From Streptomyces sp. JHA26 (GTDB lineage: Bacteria; Actinomycetota; Actinomycetes; Streptomycetales; Streptomycetaceae), in NCBI RefSeq assembly GCF_002005565.1, contig NZ_BDJC01000044.1, forward strand, positions 1 to 61,933: a stretch of 61,933 bases of DNA, in the 5' to 3' direction. The position numbers and the translations under genes were made by a program. Below, piece by piece: positions 43,080 through 51,052 of this stretch. Numbering within the stretch: position 1 is the first letter of the stretch; each line of letters opens with the position of its first letter. The notes under the pieces were generated by a model, which saw only the letters and a program-made list of their open reading frames with translations, had not been told where the DNA came from and did no database searches.

Positions 43080-43923
43080 TGCGCTCCGCCGCCTCGACCA
43101 CGTTGACGAGCAGCTGGGCCCTGGTCATCGGGCCGACGCCGCCGGGGTTCGGGGAGATCCAGGCGGCGACCTCGGCCACGTCCGGGTGGACGTCGCCGAC
43201 GATCTTGCCCTCGGCGTTGCGCGAGACACCGACGTCGAGGACGGCCGCGCCGGGCTTGACGTCCTCGGCGCGCACCAGGTGCGGGGAGCCGGCCGCGGCG
43301 ACGATGATGTCCGCGCGCTTGAGGTGGGCGGACAGGTCGCGGGTGCCGGTGTGGCACTGGGTCACGGTGGCGTTCTCGCTGCGCCGGGTGAGCAGCAGCG
43401 GCATCGGGCGGCCGATGGTGACGCCGCGGCCGACGACCACGACCTCGGCGCCCTTGATCTCCACGCCGTAGCGGCGCAGCAGGGTGAGGATGCCGTTGGG
43501 GGTGCAGGGCAGCGGGGCGGGCTCGTTGAGGACGAGGCGCCCGAGGTTCATCGGGTGGAGGCCGTCGGCGTCCTTGTCCGGGTCCATCAGTTCGAGGATG
43601 CGGTTCTCGTCGATGCCCTTGGGCAGCGGCAGCTGGACGATGTAGCCGGTGCAGGCCGGGTCCTCGTTCAGCTCGCGGACGACCGCCTCGATCTCCTCCT
43701 GGGTCGCCGTGCCGGGCAGTTCGCGCTGGATGGAGGCGATGCCGACCTGGGCGCAGTCGCGGTGCTTGCCCGCGACGTACTTCTGGCTGCCGGGATCGTC
43801 GCCGACCAGGACGGTGCCGAGGCCGGGCGTGACGCCCTTCTCCTTCAGCGCCGCCACACGGGCGGCCAGTTCGGACTTGATCGCGGCTGCGGTGGCCTTG
43901 CCATCGAGAATCTGGGCGGTCAT
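43069..43923 (-). CDS. folD: Methylenetetrahydrofolate dehydrogenase/cyclohydrolase
   Basis: A 284-residue bifunctional FolD. It converts 5,10-methylene-THF to methenyl- and then 10-formyl-THF. The catalytic lysine region is YVAGKHRDCAQVGI (Tyr and Lys of the YxxxK type). Conserved blocks include YIVQLPLPKGIDE, the VVGRGVTIGRPMPLLL cofactor loop, and PNPGGVGPMTRAQLL. It supplies formyl groups for PurN and PurH, encoded nearby. It begins at the ATG at 43923, divergent from the gene at 44218. Confidence 0.96.
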   Translation of the reverse strand: MTAQILDGKATAAAIKSELAARVAALKEKGVTPGLGTVLVGDDPGSQKYVAGKHRDCAQVGIASIQRELPGTATQEEIEAVVRELNEDPACTGYIVQLPLPKGIDENRILELMDPDKDADGLHPMNLGRLVLNEPAPLPCTPNGILTLLRRYGVEIKGAEVVVVGRGVTIGRPMPLLLTRRSENATVTQCHTGTRDLSAHLKRADIIVAAAGSPHLVRAEDVKPGAAVLDVGVSRNAEGKIVGDVHPDVAEVAAWISPNPGGVGPMTRAQLLVNVVEAAERSAG

Positions 43924-44217
43924 GCCCCCATCCTCGCGGATGACCGGCCCCCGGTTCCAATCCGTCCGGCCCGCGGGCGCCTGCCGCAGGACTCCGGACA
44001 CGGGGGACGGGCCCCGCCGTGTCCGGCCTTGATCAGCGATGTTGCACTTGCACAACGCCTGGCGAATCCGGCTGGACAAGCCCGTGACGGTCGAGAACGA
44101 TGGTGCGGCACAGTGCCGCGGGCAGTACCGGGGGGACGGACCGCAACCATCTGGAGAAATTCCTCCCAGCCGTGCCGCGCGTCCCCGCACACGGAGCACA
44201 TCGGAGGAAGGACCGCC

Positions 44218-44865
44218 ATGAGTTTCGGCGACCCGAACAATCCCTACGGGCCCCCGCCCGCACAACCGCCCGCCGCTCCCCAGCCGGGCTACGGTTTCCC
44301 CCAGCAGCCGCCCGCCGCTCCCCAGCCGGGCTACGGCTTCCCTCAGCAGCCGGCCTACCCGGGCTACCCGGGTGGCAACCCGATGCTGCCGCAGTCGATG
44401 CCGGGGCTGCTGGTGACGGCCCGGGTCTTCCTCTTCATCATCTCGGCCGTCCAGATCCTCTTCGGCCTGGTCTACCTGTACCTCGCGGCGTTCGCCAGCG
44501 ACGTCTCGGACGCCGCCGACGACCTGAGCTCCTCCTCCGACGACCCGTTCAGCGCGTTCAGCGACGGCAGTGACATAGCGACCGGCGCCTTCGTGATCCT
44601 GGCCCTGATCGCCCTCGGCCTGGCCGCCCTGTCCATCACGCTCGGCGTCAAGTTCGGCCGCGGCGGCCAGGGCGTGCGGATCACCACCGTCGTCTACGGC
44701 GCTCTCGGCACCATCGCCGGCCTGCTCCTGCTCTTCGTCGGCCTGGACTCCGGGCTGGCCAGCATGGTGATCTTCCCGCTCATCTGGGTGGTCTTCGGCG
44801 CCATCATCACCGCCGCGCCGGTGGTCTCCAGCGGCACGGCCTGGTTCAGCCGCCCGCGCTACTGA
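44218..44865 (+). CDS. Pro/Tyr-rich membrane protein of unknown function
   Basis: A 215-residue protein. The N-terminal 60 residues contain two copies of a repeat built on PAAPQPGYGFPQQ, then AYPGYPGGN. Four predicted helices follow: LLVTARVFLFIISAVQILFGLVYLYLA, TGAFVILALIALGLAALSI, VYGALGTIAGLLLLFVGL, and MVIFPLIWVVFGAIITAA. An acidic Ser/Asp loop lies between helices 1 and 2. GGAGGAAGGA at 44203-44212 fixes the ATG. Such tails often mediate clustering or protein contacts, but I infer no function. Confidence 0.8.
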   Translation: MSFGDPNNPYGPPPAQPPAAPQPGYGFPQQPPAAPQPGYGFPQQPAYPGYPGGNPMLPQSMPGLLVTARVFLFIISAVQILFGLVYLYLAAFASDVSDAADDLSSSSDDPFSAFSDGSDIATGAFVILALIALGLAALSITLGVKFGRGGQGVRITTVVYGALGTIAGLLLLFVGLDSGLASMVIFPLIWVVFGAIITAAPVVSSGTAWFSRPRY

Positions 44866-44907
44866 AGGCCGTGCGGCGGCCGAACCGTCCGCGCCGACCA
44901 CTTCCCA

Positions 44908-44943
44908 GGGCCGTGTCCCACCCGTACGAGGGGGACACGGCCC
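44908..44943 (+). terminator. Terminator of the 44218 gene
   Basis: A perfect 12-base stem (GGGCCGTGTCCC at 44908-44919 with 44932-44943) and a 12-base loop, 43 bases past the stop codon. Confidence 0.72.
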
Positions 44944-45002
44944 TGGCGCGTCGCCCTCGTACGGCGTGGGCGGCCGCCGAAGCCACCCGCCGCACGACAC
45001 GG

Positions 45003-45040
45003 ACGAGGGGCCCGTCGGCCGACGCCGACGGGCCCCTCGT
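45003..45040 (-). terminator. Terminator of the purN-purH operon
   Basis: A perfect 17-base stem (45003-45019 with 45024-45040) closed by the CGAC loop, starting 8 bases past the purH stop on the minus strand. It is one of the two strongest hairpins in the window. Confidence 0.8.
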
Positions 45041-45048
45041 GCCGCCGC

Positions 45049-46617
45049 TCAGTGGAAGAAGTGCCGCGTCCCGGTGAAGTACATCGTCACACCGGCCTTC
45101 TTCGCGGCCTCCACGACCAGTTCGTCGCGGACCGAGCCGCCGGGCTGGACCACGGCCTTCACGCCGGCCGCGGTGAGGATCTCCAGGCCGTCCGGGAAGG
45201 GGAAGAAGGCGTCGGAGGCGGCGTACGCCCCCTGCGCGCGCTCGGCGCCCGCCCGCTCCACCGCGAGCTTCGCGGAGTCGACGCGGTTGACCTGGCCCAT
45301 GCCGACGCCGACCGAGGCGCCGTCCTTGGCGAGGAGGATGGCGTTGGACTTGACGGCCCGGCAGGCCTTCCAGGCGAAGGCCAGCTCGGCCAGCTCCGCC
45401 TCGGACAGGGCCTCGCCGGTGGCCAGCGTCCAGGTGGCGGGGTCGTCGCCCTCGGCCTGGAGGCGGTCGGTGACCTGGAGGAGGGCGCCGCCGTCGATGG
45501 GCTTGACGTCGACGGGGTGCGACGGGCCCTCGGGGCAGCGCAGGACGCGGATGTTCTTCTTCTTGGTGAGGGCTTCGAGGGCGCCGTCCTCGTAGTCCGG
45601 CGCGACGATGACCTCGGTGAAGATCTCGGCGACCTGCTCGGCCATCTCCCTGGAGACCGGGCGGTTGACGGCGATCACGCCGCCGAAGGCGGACAGCGGG
45701 TCGCAGGCGTGCGCCTTGCGGTGCGCCTCGGCGACGTCCGCGCCGATCGCGATGCCGCACGGGTTGGCGTGCTTGATGATCGCGACGCAGGGCTCGGCGT
45801 GGTCGTACGCGGCACGGCGGGCGGCGTCCGTGTCCGTGTAGTTGTTGTACGACATCTCCTTGCCGTGCAGCTGCTCGGCCGCGGCCAGGCCGCCCGTGCC
45901 GGCGGTGTAGAGGGCGGCGGGCTGGTGCGGGTTCTCGCCGTAGCGCAGGGTGTGGGCGCGCTCCAGGCTGGTGGCGAGGTACTCCGGGAACTGCGAGTCG
46001 TCGGCGGGCGCGTAGGACGAGGCGAACCAGGAGGAGACGGCGATGTCGTACTCGGCGGTGTGCCGGAACGCCTCGGCGGCCAGCCGCTTGCGGGCGGCCA
46101 GGTCGAAGCCGCCGTCCTTGACCGCCGAGAGCACGTCCGCGTACCGGTCGGGGCTGGTGACGACCGCGACGGAGGGGTGGTTCTTGGCGGCGGCGCGCAC
46201 CATGGAGGGGCCGCCGATGTCGATCTGCTCGACGCACTCGTCGGCCGTGGCGCCCGAGGCGACGGTCTCGCGGAACGGGTAGAGGTTCACCACGACCAGG
46301 TCGAACGGCGCCACGCCCAGCTCGTCGAGCTGCTGGCGGTGGCTCTCCAGGCGCAGGTCGGCGAGGATGCCCGCGTGCACCTTCGGGTGCAGGGTCTTGA
46401 CCCGGCCGTCCAGGCACTCGGGGAAGCCGGTGAGGTCCTCGACCTTGGTGACGGGGACGCCGGCGGCGGAGATGCGGCCGGCGGTGGAGCCGGTGGAGAC
46501 GAGTTCGACGCCGGCCTCGTGGAGCCCGCGGGCGAGGTCCTCGAGCCCGGTCTTGTCGTAGACGCTCACGAGCGCGCGACGGATGGCCCGCTTGTTGCTC
46601 TCGGCGGTGGCGGTCAC
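45049..46617 (-). CDS. purH: Bifunctional AICAR transformylase/IMP cyclohydrolase
   Basis: A 522-residue enzyme for the last two steps of IMP synthesis. The N-terminal cyclohydrolase domain has SVYDKTGLEDLARGL, STGSTAGRI and GRVKTLHPKVHAGIL. The C-terminal transformylase domain has LRYGENPHQPAALY, the KHANPCG block and the end TMYFTGTRHFFH. It uses 10-formyl-THF made by FolD. The GTG at 46617 overlaps the purN stop (GTGA). Confidence 0.97.
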   Translation of the reverse strand: MTATAESNKRAIRRALVSVYDKTGLEDLARGLHEAGVELVSTGSTAGRISAAGVPVTKVEDLTGFPECLDGRVKTLHPKVHAGILADLRLESHRQQLDELGVAPFDLVVVNLYPFRETVASGATADECVEQIDIGGPSMVRAAAKNHPSVAVVTSPDRYADVLSAVKDGGFDLAARKRLAAEAFRHTAEYDIAVSSWFASSYAPADDSQFPEYLATSLERAHTLRYGENPHQPAALYTAGTGGLAAAEQLHGKEMSYNNYTDTDAARRAAYDHAEPCVAIIKHANPCGIAIGADVAEAHRKAHACDPLSAFGGVIAVNRPVSREMAEQVAEIFTEVIVAPDYEDGALEALTKKKNIRVLRCPEGPSHPVDVKPIDGGALLQVTDRLQAEGDDPATWTLATGEALSEAELAELAFAWKACRAVKSNAILLAKDGASVGVGMGQVNRVDSAKLAVERAGAERAQGAYAASDAFFPFPDGLEILTAAGVKAVVQPGGSVRDELVVEAAKKAGVTMYFTGTRHFFH

Positions 46618-47252
46618 TGGATAACTACCTTTCGTCCCTCAATGCGATAGCCGTTGCGGGCGAGCCGCCCCACGACATCGACGAGCAGCCTTCGCTCGAC
46701 TTCCTTGATGCGCTCGTGCAGAGCGCTCTCGTCGTCCTCGTCCCGGATCTCCACCACGCCCTGCGCGATGATCGGCCCGGTGTCGACGCCGTCGTCGACG
46801 AAGTGGACGGTGCAGCCGGTGACCCTGGCGCCGTACGCGAGCGCGTCCCGCACGCCGTGGGCTCCCGGGAAGCTGGGGAGGAGGGCGGGGTGGGTGTTGA
46901 CGAACCGCCCGCCGAACCGCGCGAGGAACTCCTTCCCCACGATCTTCATGAACCCGGCCGAGACGACGAGGTCCGGCTCGTGGGCGGCGACGGCCTCGGC
47001 GAGCGCCGCGTCCCACTCCTCCCTGGTCCCGTAGTCCTTGACCCTCCGCACGAAGGTCGGCAGCCCGGCGCGCTCGGCGCGCGCGAGGCCCTCGATGCCG
47101 TCGCGGTCGGCGCCGACGGCCACGATCTCGGCTCCGTAGGCCTCGACGCCGGTGGCGGCGATCTCGTCGAGGAGCGCCTGCAGGTTCGTACCGGATCCGG
47201 AGACCAGCACGACGAGGCGCTTGGCTCGCTGGGCCACGGGCTTGGCGGCCAC
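46614..47252 (-). CDS. purN: Phosphoribosylglycinamide formyltransferase
   Basis: A 212-residue PurN from the GTG at 47252. It transfers a formyl group from 10-formyl-THF to GAR in purine synthesis. The substrate loop is LVSGSGTNLQALLDEI. The catalytic Asn-His-Asp set lies in FVNTHPALLPSFPGAHGVRDAL and CTVHFVDDGVDTGPII. An upstream in-frame ATG at 47312 would add 20 residues that look unlike the family, so I prefer the GTG. It overlaps purH by 4 bases. Confidence 0.94.
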   Translation of the reverse strand: MAAKPVAQRAKRLVVLVSGSGTNLQALLDEIAATGVEAYGAEIVAVGADRDGIEGLARAERAGLPTFVRRVKDYGTREEWDAALAEAVAAHEPDLVVSAGFMKIVGKEFLARFGGRFVNTHPALLPSFPGAHGVRDALAYGARVTGCTVHFVDDGVDTGPIIAQGVVEIRDEDDESALHERIKEVERRLLVDVVGRLARNGYRIEGRKVVIQ

Positions 47253-47558
47253 GGTGGGGGCCTTTCTCGGGGGAGCGGGTCTGTGCGGTCGGCCCCGCAT
47301 CCGCCGGTTCATACGAACCTACGAATGCTTCGCGCCCCGGGATACGGGGAAGTCTACGAAGCGGCCGACCGTCAGCAACGATACCGGCACACCGGACGGC
47401 CCCCTCGGGACGGGGGCCGGGCCGACAGGTAGCGTCTGCGGGGAGCCGGACGGGGAACGGGATCCACGTGCCGCACGTTCACCGGTCGTACCGTCCCGTT
47501 CGTGCCCTCCGCTCCGTTGCCGCCCGTTCGTTATCGCCAAGGGGAAGACGCTCACTTG
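47253..47558. other. Divergent promoter region of purN and the 47559 gene
   Basis: A 306-base region. It holds a GGCCCCC/GGGGGCC hairpin at 47398-47418. I looked for a ZTP riboswitch upstream of purN, as one occurs before glyA here, and did not find the pfl consensus. No convincing small gene is present. Confidence 0.45.
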
Positions 47559-48344
47559 ATGCCGGACCGCAGCCTGCGACTGCTCACGCTCCCCCAGCAG
47601 TCGGCGCAGCCAGACCAGCGCAGCTCCGTGTTGCTGCGGGAACGCCCTTCCACGCCGTCCGACGCGCCCTCGGACCGGAAGAACGGCGACGGGCAGGGCG
47701 ACGGCACCCCCCAGGACGACAATCCCTTCGCCCCGCCCCCGGAGGGCTCGCCGGACCGCCCCTGGCAGCCGCGGCACCCGTCGGGCGGCGACGGCGCGCA
47801 GGGTCCGCAGGGCGGCGGGCACTCCTCGTGGGGCCGTCAGTGGAGCGACCGCCAGCCGGGGCGCTCCTCCGGCGGCTTCGGCGAGCGGCCCGGCGGCTCC
47901 GGCCCCGAGGGCCCGGGGGGCGGCGGGGGCCCGCGCTGGGACCCGACGGACCCCGCCCAGCGACGCGCCCGCTACGCCCTGCTGTGCGGCATGTGGGCCC
48001 TGTTCTTCGCGCTCTTCACCTGGCAGTACGTGGCCCTGCTGCTCGGCGCCCTCGCCCTGTACTGGGGCATCAGCTCCCTGCGCGCCAAGCCCCGCACGGC
48101 CACCGACCCGGACACCCCGGCCCCGGCCGCCCCCCAGGACACCCGCCCCCAGCGGACCGCCGCGATCAGCGGCCTGGTCACGTCCTCCCTGGCCCTCCTC
48201 TTCGTCGCCACGTCCTTCACCGCGCAGCTGGTCTACAGCGACTACTACACCTGCCAGGACGACGCCCTGACCCACGAGGCGGAGCAGACCTGCGGCAAGC
48301 TGCTCCCGGAACCCCTGCGCGACGTCCTGGGCACGGAGGACTGA
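47559..48344 (+). CDS. Two-helix membrane protein with disordered N-terminal half
   Basis: A 261-residue protein. Residues 1-135 are low-complexity (Asp, Pro, Gly, Ser). Two hydrophobic regions follow: ARYALLCGMWALFFALFTWQYVALLLGALALYWG and ISGLVTSSLALLFVATSFTAQLVY. The extracellular C-terminus has two cysteines (YTCQDDALT, EQTCGKLLPE) that could form a disulfide. I used the ATG at 47559; an ATG at 47502 is in frame. No family recognised. It is convergent with the DUF6350 gene, 6 bases apart. Confidence 0.75.
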   Translation: MPDRSLRLLTLPQQSAQPDQRSSVLLRERPSTPSDAPSDRKNGDGQGDGTPQDDNPFAPPPEGSPDRPWQPRHPSGGDGAQGPQGGGHSSWGRQWSDRQPGRSSGGFGERPGGSGPEGPGGGGGPRWDPTDPAQRRARYALLCGMWALFFALFTWQYVALLLGALALYWGISSLRAKPRTATDPDTPAPAAPQDTRPQRTAAISGLVTSSLALLFVATSFTAQLVYSDYYTCQDDALTHEAEQTCGKLLPEPLRDVLGTED

Positions 48345-48350
48345 CCCCCC

Positions 48351-49976
48351 TCACCGCCCTGTCCCGGGGGTGTTCCGCCGGAGGAGCCCGAGGACGCGAC
48401 CGCCCCCGACCCCACCAGCCCGTCGAGCGCTCGAGGACGCGACCGCCCGTTCCCACCAGCCCGTCCAGCGCTCGAGGACGCGACCGCCCCCGCCCCCCCG
48501 GCACAGCCACCACCGTCCCAGCACCGCCACCGGTAGGGCGACCACCCCCACCCACGCCACCGCCGCGCCCCCGGCCTGCCACCACACCGGCCCGAACCGC
48601 GCCAGCCCCGCGCTCCCGAGCGGCCCGCCCGCCCACGCGGCCAGCAGGGCGACCGTCCCCCCGCACAGGAGCGCGGCCGTCCAGGCCGCGACAGCGGTCC
48701 GTCGCACGGTCCACGGCTCGCCGGCACCGTCGTCGCCCGCGTCCCCGCCGCCCTCCCCGCCGCCGTCCCGGGACCTCTCCCGGCCCGTCCCCGTCGTGGC
48801 GAACCCCGCCGTCACGAATTGCGTCGTCGCGAACCCCGACGGCCCGCCCCCCGCCGCGGCGACCCGCGCCGTGAACCACCCCACCGCCGCTCCCGCCGCC
48901 AGCGGCACCACCCCCGCCGCCCAGTGCAGCGGCGTACCGACCCCCGCCTCCGGGACCGCCGCCAGCAGCGGGAACGGCGGCAGCAGCGGAGCCGGCGCGG
49001 AGGACAGGGGCCCCACCACGTGCCCGGTGCCGAGCACGAAGCCCGGTCCGAGGCCGTACGCCGCGGCCCAGACGGCCGCGTTCGGCACCAGCGTCAGACA
49101 GAGCAGCAGCACGGCGAACTGCCCCGACCACCCCTCGCTCAGCCGCAGGAACGCCCCGCGGGCGGCGCCGCCGTGCCACACCAGCGAGATCGCGAGCAGC
49201 AGCGCCCCGCCCCCGACGAGCGTCGCCACCCCCGCGGCCGCGGCGCGCGTCGCGACGCCCAGGCGGGTGTCCGGTTCCACGAGCAGGTCCCGCAGGTTCC
49301 GGGGCAGCACGCGCAACGCCCGTCCCACCGGCCCGCCGGGGCGGCCGAACGCCGTCCAGGCGCCCGCGCCCGCCGCCGCCATGGTGACCAGCGGCAGGCA
49401 CACCGCGGTCCGGCCCAGGGAGGGCCGCAGTCCGCCGCCCGCCGCGTACAGCACGACGGGCGCGGCGACGGAGAGGTAGCCCACGACGACCCCCGCCCAG
49501 GCGAGGCGCGCGGAGAGGGGGTGCGGCCCGTCGTCCCGCCCCCCGGCGCCGCCCAGGCGCACGCCGACACCCGCCTTCGCGCCCGCCCCCACGGCCACCC
49601 CCACGCCGTCCCCGGGGTCCGTGGCGTCCCGTGCCGCCCGGTGCACCAGCCACACGGGCGGCACGAGCAGCAGCAGCGGGGTGACGCCCACGGGCGCGGG
49701 GACGCCGGAGAGCGTGTCGGTGCGGATCAGTTCGGCGCCGTGCGCCAGCACCCACAGCGCCGCGGCGACGTGCAGGGCGTCGCCGGGCCCGCGGTCGGGG
49801 TACGGCGAGCTGATCCACAGCACCGTCACCAGCACCGCGATCGCGGCCAGTCCCAGGGCCGCCGCGAACGCACCGCCCAGGAGGCCGGCGGCCATCCCGG
49901 GCGCCCGGTCGTGCCACCGGGTGCGGAGCAGGGACAGCGGGGCTCGGCGAGCGGTCGTCTGGATCACGCCCGCCAT
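48351..49976 (-). CDS. DUF6350 polytopic membrane protein
   Basis: A 541-residue protein with about ten hydrophobic segments (WRAAGLLGGAF-type start, then TLLVGGGALLLAISLVW and others). Its features fit the DUF6350 family, which is linked to cell-division protein PerM in mycobacterial annotation. The last 35 residues (GGGRVLERWTGWWERAVAS...) are Arg/Gly/Trp-rich and are encoded by three copies of a short DNA repeat, so the C-terminus was probably extended by repeat insertion. The promoter is shared with the divergent sigma-like gene at 50073. Confidence 0.82.
   Translation of the reverse strand: MAGVIQTTARRAPLSLLRTRWHDRAPGMAAGLLGGAFAAALGLAAIAVLVTVLWISSPYPDRGPGDALHVAAALWVLAHGAELIRTDTLSGVPAPVGVTPLLLLVPPVWLVHRAARDATDPGDGVGVAVGAGAKAGVGVRLGGAGGRDDGPHPLSARLAWAGVVVGYLSVAAPVVLYAAGGGLRPSLGRTAVCLPLVTMAAAGAGAWTAFGRPGGPVGRALRVLPRNLRDLLVEPDTRLGVATRAAAAGVATLVGGGALLLAISLVWHGGAARGAFLRLSEGWSGQFAVLLLCLTLVPNAAVWAAAYGLGPGFVLGTGHVVGPLSSAPAPLLPPFPLLAAVPEAGVGTPLHWAAGVVPLAAGAAVGWFTARVAAAGGGPSGFATTQFVTAGFATTGTGRERSRDGGGEGGGDAGDDGAGEPWTVRRTAVAAWTAALLCGGTVALLAAWAGGPLGSAGLARFGPVWWQAGGAAVAWVGVVALPVAVLGRWWLCRGGGGGRVLERWTGWWERAVASSSARRAGGVGGGRVLGLLRRNTPGTGR
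48390..48489. repeat. Three copies of a dispersed repeat inside the DUF6350 3' end
   Basis: GAGGACGCGACCGCCC occurs at 48390-48405, 48433-48448 and 48474-48489. Between them CCACCAGCCCGTC occurs at 48412-48424 and 48453-48465. The spacings are 43 and 41 bases, so the copies fall in different reading frames. The unit resembles the CCCGTCCGGCG...GAGGACGAG sequence I recall as common at Streptomyces gene ends. Confidence 0.72.
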
Positions 49977-50051
49977 GCTCCCAACGACACGCGCTTTCGC
50001 GGCGTAACGGGCAAAGCACCGTTGTGTCGTTCAATATATGTTTATGTACTT

Positions 50052-50063
50052 TTTCGTACGAAA
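50052..50063. promoter_or_regulatory. Palindrome in the AT-rich leader of the sigma-like gene
   Basis: TTTCGTACGAAA is a perfect 12-base palindrome 10 bases before the GTG at 50073. It lies in an unusually AT-rich stretch (about 50030-50063) that also contains TATATG- and TATGTA-like -10 candidates. It may be an operator over the promoter or transcript start. Confidence 0.45.
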
Positions 50064-50072
50064 GGGTGTCCT

Positions 50073-50936
50073 GTGAAGAGGAGCGCCGCGCCCCCGCCCC
50101 CTCCTCCCGCGGCGCACCGGCACCCGCGCGAGACCGCCGCGCTGACGCCCGCTCAGGCCTTCGACGCGCTGTACGAGTTCGGCGCCCCCGCTCTCGTCCG
50201 CCAGACGTACCTGCTGACCGGCCGCCGCGAGCTGGCGCGCGAGTCGGTGGAGCGGGCCTTCCAACTCGCCTGGGAACACTGGCCCGAGGTGGCCCGGGAC
50301 CGGGACCCGGTGGGCTGGGTGCGGGCGACGGCGCACGAGTACGCCCTCTCCCCCTGGCACCGGTTCCGGCGGCGGCACCGGCAGCCGGAGCCGCCGCCCG
50401 CCGAGCCCGGCGACCGCACCCTGCTGAACGTCCTGCTGAGTCTCCCCCCGCCGCGCCGCCGCACGCTCCTTCTGTACGACGGCGTCGGCCTCGGCCTGCC
50501 CGAGACGGCCGCGGAGACGGAGGCGAGCACCCCGACGGCGGCCGGCCGGCTGCTGCGCGCCCGTGAGGCCGTCGCGGACCGGCTGCCCGAGCTGGGCGAC
50601 CCGCAGGCGCTGCACCGGCGACTGGCCGAACTGGCGTCCACCGAGCGGCTGCGGGCGTCCCGGCCGCCGACGGTGCGGACGGGCGGCGAACGCCGGGCAC
50701 GGCTCTGGACGCGGGCGGCGATCGCCTTCACGGCCGCCCTGATCGGCACCACGGCCCTGACGCTGCGCACGGCTCCCACGCACTACGAACCGTCCGTGCC
50801 CTCGGGACAGGCGGTACGCGGCGTGCCGACCCGGGTGGCGCCGGGCGCGCTGTCGGACCGGGAGCTGGAGCTGCGCCGGAAGCTGCGGGACCAGTTGCAG
50901 GACGGGCCGGAGAGGCTGGTGCCCCGGCCGGGGTGA
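50073..50936 (+). CDS. Sigma-70-like protein tethered to the membrane
   Basis: A 287-residue protein. Residues 20-180 resemble a degenerate sigma-70 factor: FDALYEFGAPALVRQTYLLTGRRELARESVERAFQLAWEHWPEV recalls region 2, and LLSLPPPRRRTLLLYDGVGLGLPETAAETEASTPTAAGRLLRARE recalls region 4. A single helix follows near residue 215 (RAAIAFTAALIGTTALTLRT), then a short outer tail. Free sigma factors are soluble, so this is either an inactive relative or a membrane-held factor. AAAGGG precedes the GTG. Confidence 0.75.
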   Translation: MKRSAAPPPPPPAAHRHPRETAALTPAQAFDALYEFGAPALVRQTYLLTGRRELARESVERAFQLAWEHWPEVARDRDPVGWVRATAHEYALSPWHRFRRRHRQPEPPPAEPGDRTLLNVLLSLPPPRRRTLLLYDGVGLGLPETAAETEASTPTAAGRLLRAREAVADRLPELGDPQALHRRLAELASTERLRASRPPTVRTGGERRARLWTRAAIAFTAALIGTTALTLRTAPTHYEPSVPSGQAVRGVPTRVAPGALSDRELELRRKLRDQLQDGPERLVPRPG

Positions 50937-50989
50937 GACCGGCCGGGATGAGACCTGCCGGGGTGAGACCGAGCGGGGTGAGACCGGCC
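50930..50989. repeat. Four tandem 15-bp repeats after the sigma-like gene
   Basis: The unit GGGGTGAGACCGGCC occurs at 50930-50944, 50945-50959, 50960-50974 and 50975-50989. Copies 1 and 4 are identical; the middle two differ at two or three positions. The first copy contains the TGA stop codon, so array changes would not alter the protein. It may be a variable-number repeat. Confidence 0.7.
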
Positions 50990-50996
50990 GGAACGC

Positions 50997-51037
50997 CGAG
51001 TGGGCCCGCCCCCTTGTGCGGGGGGCGGGCCCACTCG
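50997..51037 (-). terminator. Terminator of the sucCD operon
   Basis: A perfect 17-base stem (50997-51013 with 51021-51037) and a 7-base loop, ending 15 bases from the sucD stop on the minus strand. It may also stop transcripts of the convergent sigma-like gene. Confidence 0.8.
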
Positions 51038-51052
51038 TGCGGTGCGGGTCGC

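Noticed and set aside
43924..44217. Direct TTGCAC pair (44042-44053) between folD and the 44218 gene as an operator
   Set aside because: GTTG/CAAC arms are only 4 bases and the direct pair is short. Chance occurrence is likely, so I do not call it a site.
47253..47558. Possible ZTP riboswitch before purN-purH
   Set aside because: The pfl consensus blocks (CGTGACTGGC, CAGGGAGCG, GCCTGGGC) are absent on the minus strand. Only a simple hairpin is present.
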